A stretch of DNA of 8,324 bases, taken from assembly GCA_036389105.1 (NCBI GenBank), contig DASVQK010000139.1, forward strand, positions 1-8,324. Direction: 5' to 3'. Below, in pieces: positions 5,931-8,324 of the stretch (the first letter of the stretch is position 1; each line of letters begins with the position of its first letter). The notes under the pieces are model-generated. The model was not told where the DNA came from. It saw nothing but the letters and a program-made list of their open reading frames with translations, and did not search any database. The position numbers and the translations under genes were made by a program. This DNA comes from AC-37 sp036389105 (lineage in GTDB: Bacteria > Actinomycetota > Thermoleophilia > Solirubrobacterales > Thermoleophilaceae).

Positions 5931-7255
5931 TCGATCGGACGGCGGCCTGGGTGGCGTCCGCCGCGGGCGGCGAGCTGGCGGCGGGCGATCCCGGCGCACC
6001 CGGCCCGCGCCGCGCCGTGGTGGACTCGCGCGAGGCCGCCGCCGGCGACCTGTTCGTGGGCCTGGCGGGCACGCGGGCGGACGGCGGCGCCTTCGCCGCG
6101 GCCGCGCTCGAGGCGGGCGCGTGGGGAGCGCTGGCGGCACCCGAGCACGCCGGCGCCCTGGCGGCCGCGGGCCGCCCGGTGATCGCCGCGGCGGATCCCC
6201 TGGAGGCGCTTCAGTCGCTCGCCCGCGCGTGGCGCCGCGAGCTGGCGTGCCCGGTCGTGGGCGTGACCGGCTCCACGGGCAAGACCTCCACCAAGGACAT
6301 CCTGGCCGCGCTGCTGCGCTCCAAGCTGCCGCGCACCCACGCCACCCGCGAGAACCTCAACACCGAGATCGGGCTGCCGCTGACCATCCTGGCCGCCGAG
6401 CGCGACACCCAGGCGCTGGTCCTCGAGATGGCGATGCGGGGCGCCGGGCAGATCGCACAGCTCACCGCGATCGCCGAGCCCGACGTGGGCACGATCGTGA
6501 ACGTCGGCCCGGTGCACCTGGAGCTGCTCGGCACCGTGGAGCGGGTGGCCGCGGCCAAGGCCGAGCTGATCCGCGACCTGCGGCCCGGGGCGGCCTGCGT
6601 GGTGCCCGCCGGCGAGCCGCTGCTGCGACCTCACCTGCGAGCGGACGTCGAGACGATCGCATTCGGCGACGGCGGCGACGTGAGCCTGACCTCCTTCGAG
6701 GACGGCGTGGCCCGGATCGACGCGCGCGGGTTGGAGGTCGTCCTGGAGCTGTCCTACTCGGAGCCGCACAACGTGCTCAACACCGTGGCGGCGGTGGCCT
6801 CCGCCACGGCGCTCGGGGTGGTCCCCGAGGGCGGCGTGGACGTCGCGTTCTCGTCGCTCCGCGGCCAGGTGGTCGAGCTCGGCGGCGGGGTGACGGTGGT
6901 CAACGACTGCTACAACGCCAACCCGATGTCGATGCGAGCGGCCCTCGAGCACCTGGCGCAGAGCCCCGCGCAGCGCCGGATCGCGGTGCTCGGCACGATG
7001 GCCGAGCTGGGCCCGGACGGCGAGCGCTTCCATCGCGAGCTGGGTCGCCGCGCCGACGAGCTCGGCCTGGACGTGCTCGTGACGGTCGGCGAGGAGGCGC
7101 TGCCGTTCGCGGCGGAGTTCGACGGCGAGAGGCACGCCGTGGCCAGCCCGGAGGAGGCGCGCGCCGTCATCGAGGAGCTGGCGCAGCCGGGCGACCGCGT
7201 GCTGATCAAGGGCTCGCGCTCGGCCGGCCTGGAGCGCGTGGTGGGAGCCGGCTGA
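5927..7255 (+). CDS. murF: UDP-N-acetylmuramoyl-tripeptide--D-alanyl-D-alanine ligase MurF
   Basis: MurF adds the D-Ala-D-Ala dipeptide to the UDP-MurNAc-tripeptide made by MurE, completing the cytoplasmic pentapeptide precursor. The product is 442 residues, normal for the family (E. coli 452). It shows the N-terminal segment with V-D-S-R-E and G-D-L-F-V-G, the P-loop VTGSTGKTSTKD (Lys 119), and the MurF-type run REN-LNTEIGLPLT. The central E-M-A-M-R-G-x-G-Q-I and NVGPVHLE blocks follow. The C-terminal domain carries NDCYNANP (326-333) and the AVLGTMAELG block. The start GTG at 5927 overlaps the murE stop in a GTGA arrangement and has a GGAAG ribosome site at 5915-5919 with 7-nt spacing. murE and murF are therefore almost surely co-translated. 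Confidence 0.97.
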   Translation: MIDRTAAWVASAAGGELAAGDPGAPGPRRAVVDSREAAAGDLFVGLAGTRADGGAFAAAALEAGAWGALAAPEHAGALAAAGRPVIAAADPLEALQSLARAWRRELACPVVGVTGSTGKTSTKDILAALLRSKLPRTHATRENLNTEIGLPLTILAAERDTQALVLEMAMRGAGQIAQLTAIAEPDVGTIVNVGPVHLELLGTVERVAAAKAELIRDLRPGAACVVPAGEPLLRPHLRADVETIAFGDGGDVSLTSFEDGVARIDARGLEVVLELSYSEPHNVLNTVAAVASATALGVVPEGGVDVAFSSLRGQVVELGGGVTVVNDCYNANPMSMRAALEHLAQSPAQRRIAVLGTMAELGPDGERFHRELGRRADELGLDVLVTVGEEALPFAAEFDGERHAVASPEEARAVIEELAQPGDRVLIKGSRSAGLERVVGAG

Positions 7256-7258
7256 CGC

Positions 7259-8236
7259 GTGCTCGGCCGCATCCTCATCGCGGGCATGGCCTCGCTGTTC
7301 ATCTGCATCTTCCTCGGGCCCAAGTTCATCCAGTTCCTGCGCCTGCGCGAGTTCGGCCAGCACATTCGCGAGGAGGGGCCGGCGGGCCACGCGGTCAAGG
7401 CCGGCACGCCCACGATGGGCGGCATCGTGCTGTTCCTGGCGGTGTCGGTGCCGTTCCTGATCCTGAGCAAGCACGACCGCGCCAGCATGGCCGTGTTCGG
7501 CACCGCTCTGGCGTGCGCCATGCTGGGCTTCCTCGACGACTGGACCAAGGTGTCGAAGAAGCGCTCGCTCGGCCTGTCGGCGCGCAAGAAGCTGCTGGTC
7601 CAGGCGGTGATCGCGATCGCGCTCTGGTACGTGGCCACGCGCGGCGTGGGGCTGGACGACGAGCTGAACGTGCGCCTGTTCGACGCGCACGTGGACCTGG
7701 GCTACGCGTACCCGGTCCTGATCTTCCTCGTGCTCGCGGGCTCGAGCAACGGCGTGAACCTGACCGACGGCCTGGACGGGCTTGCGGCGGGCTGCGCCGC
7801 CATCGTGCTGCTGGCCTACACCGCCATGACTCTCTCGACCGGCGACTCGAAGATCCAGCCGCTGGCGCTGCTGTGCGCCTGCCTGGTGGGCGCCAGCGTG
7901 GGCTTCCTGTGGTTCAACTCGTTCCCGGCGGCGGTGTTCATGGGCGACACCGGGTCGCTGGGGCTCGGCGGCGCCATCGCGGCGATGGCCGTGATGACCC
8001 AGACCGAGGTGCTGCTCCTGATCATCGGCGGCATCTTCGTGATCGAGGCGCTGTCGGTGGCCATCCAGGTCTTCTCCTTCCAGCGCTTCAGGAAGCGGGT
8101 GTTCCTGATGGCGCCCGTGCACCACCACTTCGAGCTGATGGCCTGGTCGGAGACCAAGATCATCCTGCGCTTCTGGATCGTGGCCGCGATCTGCTCCTCG
8201 ATCGGCTTCACGCTCTACCAGCAGTCGATCAATTGA
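7259..8236 (+). CDS. mraY: Phospho-N-acetylmuramoyl-pentapeptide-transferase MraY
   Basis: An integral membrane enzyme that transfers phospho-MurNAc-pentapeptide to undecaprenyl phosphate, forming lipid I. The 325-residue product is hydrophobic, with about ten predicted membrane helices, and is the shorter form seen in many Gram-positive-type bacteria (E. coli 360). Family motifs are all present: K-A-G-T-P-T-M-G-G near residue 47, the Asp pair of FLDDWTK (93-94), NLTDGLDG (167-174), F-M-G-D-T-G-S with Asp 230, and PVHHHFE with His 288-290. The two Asp motifs and the His motif match the catalytic Mg2+/substrate residues known for MraY. The GTG start at 7259 comes 3 nt after the murF stop; GGGAG at 7243-7247 is a distant ribosome site, so coupling to murF is likely. 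Confidence 0.97.
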   Translation: MLGRILIAGMASLFICIFLGPKFIQFLRLREFGQHIREEGPAGHAVKAGTPTMGGIVLFLAVSVPFLILSKHDRASMAVFGTALACAMLGFLDDWTKVSKKRSLGLSARKKLLVQAVIAIALWYVATRGVGLDDELNVRLFDAHVDLGYAYPVLIFLVLAGSSNGVNLTDGLDGLAAGCAAIVLLAYTAMTLSTGDSKIQPLALLCACLVGASVGFLWFNSFPAAVFMGDTGSLGLGGAIAAMAVMTQTEVLLLIIGGIFVIEALSVAIQVFSFQRFRKRVFLMAPVHHHFELMAWSETKIILRFWIVAAICSSIGFTLYQQSIN

Positions 8237-8239
8237 GCG

Positions 8240-8261
8240 CGCGGGCGGCGGGTCGCCCGCG
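8240..8261 (+). promoter_or_regulatory. GC-only hairpin directly after mraY
   Basis: Positions 8240-8247 pair perfectly with 8254-8261 (8 G-C pairs) around the 6-nt loop GCGGGT, beginning 4 nt after the mraY stop. No T-run follows. In such GC-rich DNA an 8-bp stem may be chance. If real, it might slow or partly end transcription, or protect the mRNA end, between mraY and the next gene. Confidence 0.3.
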
Positions 8262-8301
8262 GCGGGAATGAATTCGCGGCCGCGCGTCGAAGGTGGTCCG
8301 G

Positions 8302-8324
8302 ATGGCCGCCGCCAAGCGCACGGA
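8302..8324 (+). CDS. Probable start of the next dcw gene (first 7 codons visible)
   Basis: An ATG at 8302 is preceded by AGGTGG at 8291-8296 with 5-nt spacing, one of the best ribosome sites in the window. The visible peptide begins M-A-A-A-K-R-T and runs off the end. By usual dcw order the next gene would be murD or ftsW, but seven residues cannot decide. A competing ATG at 8268 also stays open to the end, but it lacks a well-spaced ribosome site. Confidence 0.45.

Noticed and set aside
4374..6140. A 588-codon minus-strand open frame opposite murE and the start of murF
   Set aside because: It is the antisense mirror of real genes, with no motif and no promoter or ribosome site evidence.
5504..8128. 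An 874-codon minus-strand open frame opposite murE, murF and mraY
   Set aside because: It spans three confidently identified genes. Its composition (His, Arg, Gln, Val, Ala) is that of antisense high-GC coding DNA, and no domain is visible.
1..8324. A defence, biosynthetic or other new accessory system
   Set aside because: Every substantial gene belongs to the conserved dcw cluster or a Tad/type II platform family; no accessory cassette, transposase, array or foreign-composition island is visible.

Overview
This window is the 5' part of a bacterial division and cell wall (dcw) gene cluster. It comes from a very GC-rich genome (by eye well above 65% G+C, with codon third positions almost all G or C). 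All genes are on the + strand. The MraZ protein style, the many GTG/TTG starts, the Arg/Ala/Pro-rich FtsL-like protein and a Tad-pilus-type gene just upstream suggest an actinobacterium, possibly of the Thermoleophilia/Solirubrobacterales lineage. That placement is a sequence impression, not a computed result.

Layout. Positions 2-319 hold the 3' end of a GspF/TadC-type pilus assembly membrane protein. Positions 320-679 are a 360-bp intergenic region. It holds a 13-bp perfect inverted repeat just after the Tad-like gene, a sigma70-like promoter (TTGCAG-N17-TATAGT), three TGG(G/C)N boxes at exact 10-bp spacing that overlap the promoter (a predicted MraZ operator), and a strong 18-bp leader hairpin. 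The gene train follows: mraZ (680-1114), rsmH/mraW (1116-2063), an ftsL-like gene (2063-2812), ftsI/pbpB (2818-4455), murE (4503-5930), murF (5927-7255) and mraY (7259-8236). A further gene probably starts at 8302 and runs off the end.

How the genes work together. MraZ is the DNA-binding autoregulator of dcw operons, and RsmH methylates 16S rRNA. The FtsL-like protein and FtsI belong to the septal peptidoglycan synthesis machine. MurE and MurF add the third residue and then D-Ala-D-Ala to the UDP-MurNAc peptide, and MraY transfers the product to undecaprenyl phosphate to make lipid I. The DNPR motif in MurE predicts a diaminopimelate-type peptidoglycan. Junctions are tight (1-nt and 4-nt overlaps, or gaps of 1, 3 and 5 nt), which suggests one translationally coupled operon. 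The main exception is the 47-nt ftsI-murE gap, which carries a possible internal leaderless promoter.

I see no mobile element, CRISPR array, tRNA/rRNA gene or novel multi-gene system. The most interesting signals are regulatory ones around the mraZ promoter and leader, and the putative leaderless start of murE.
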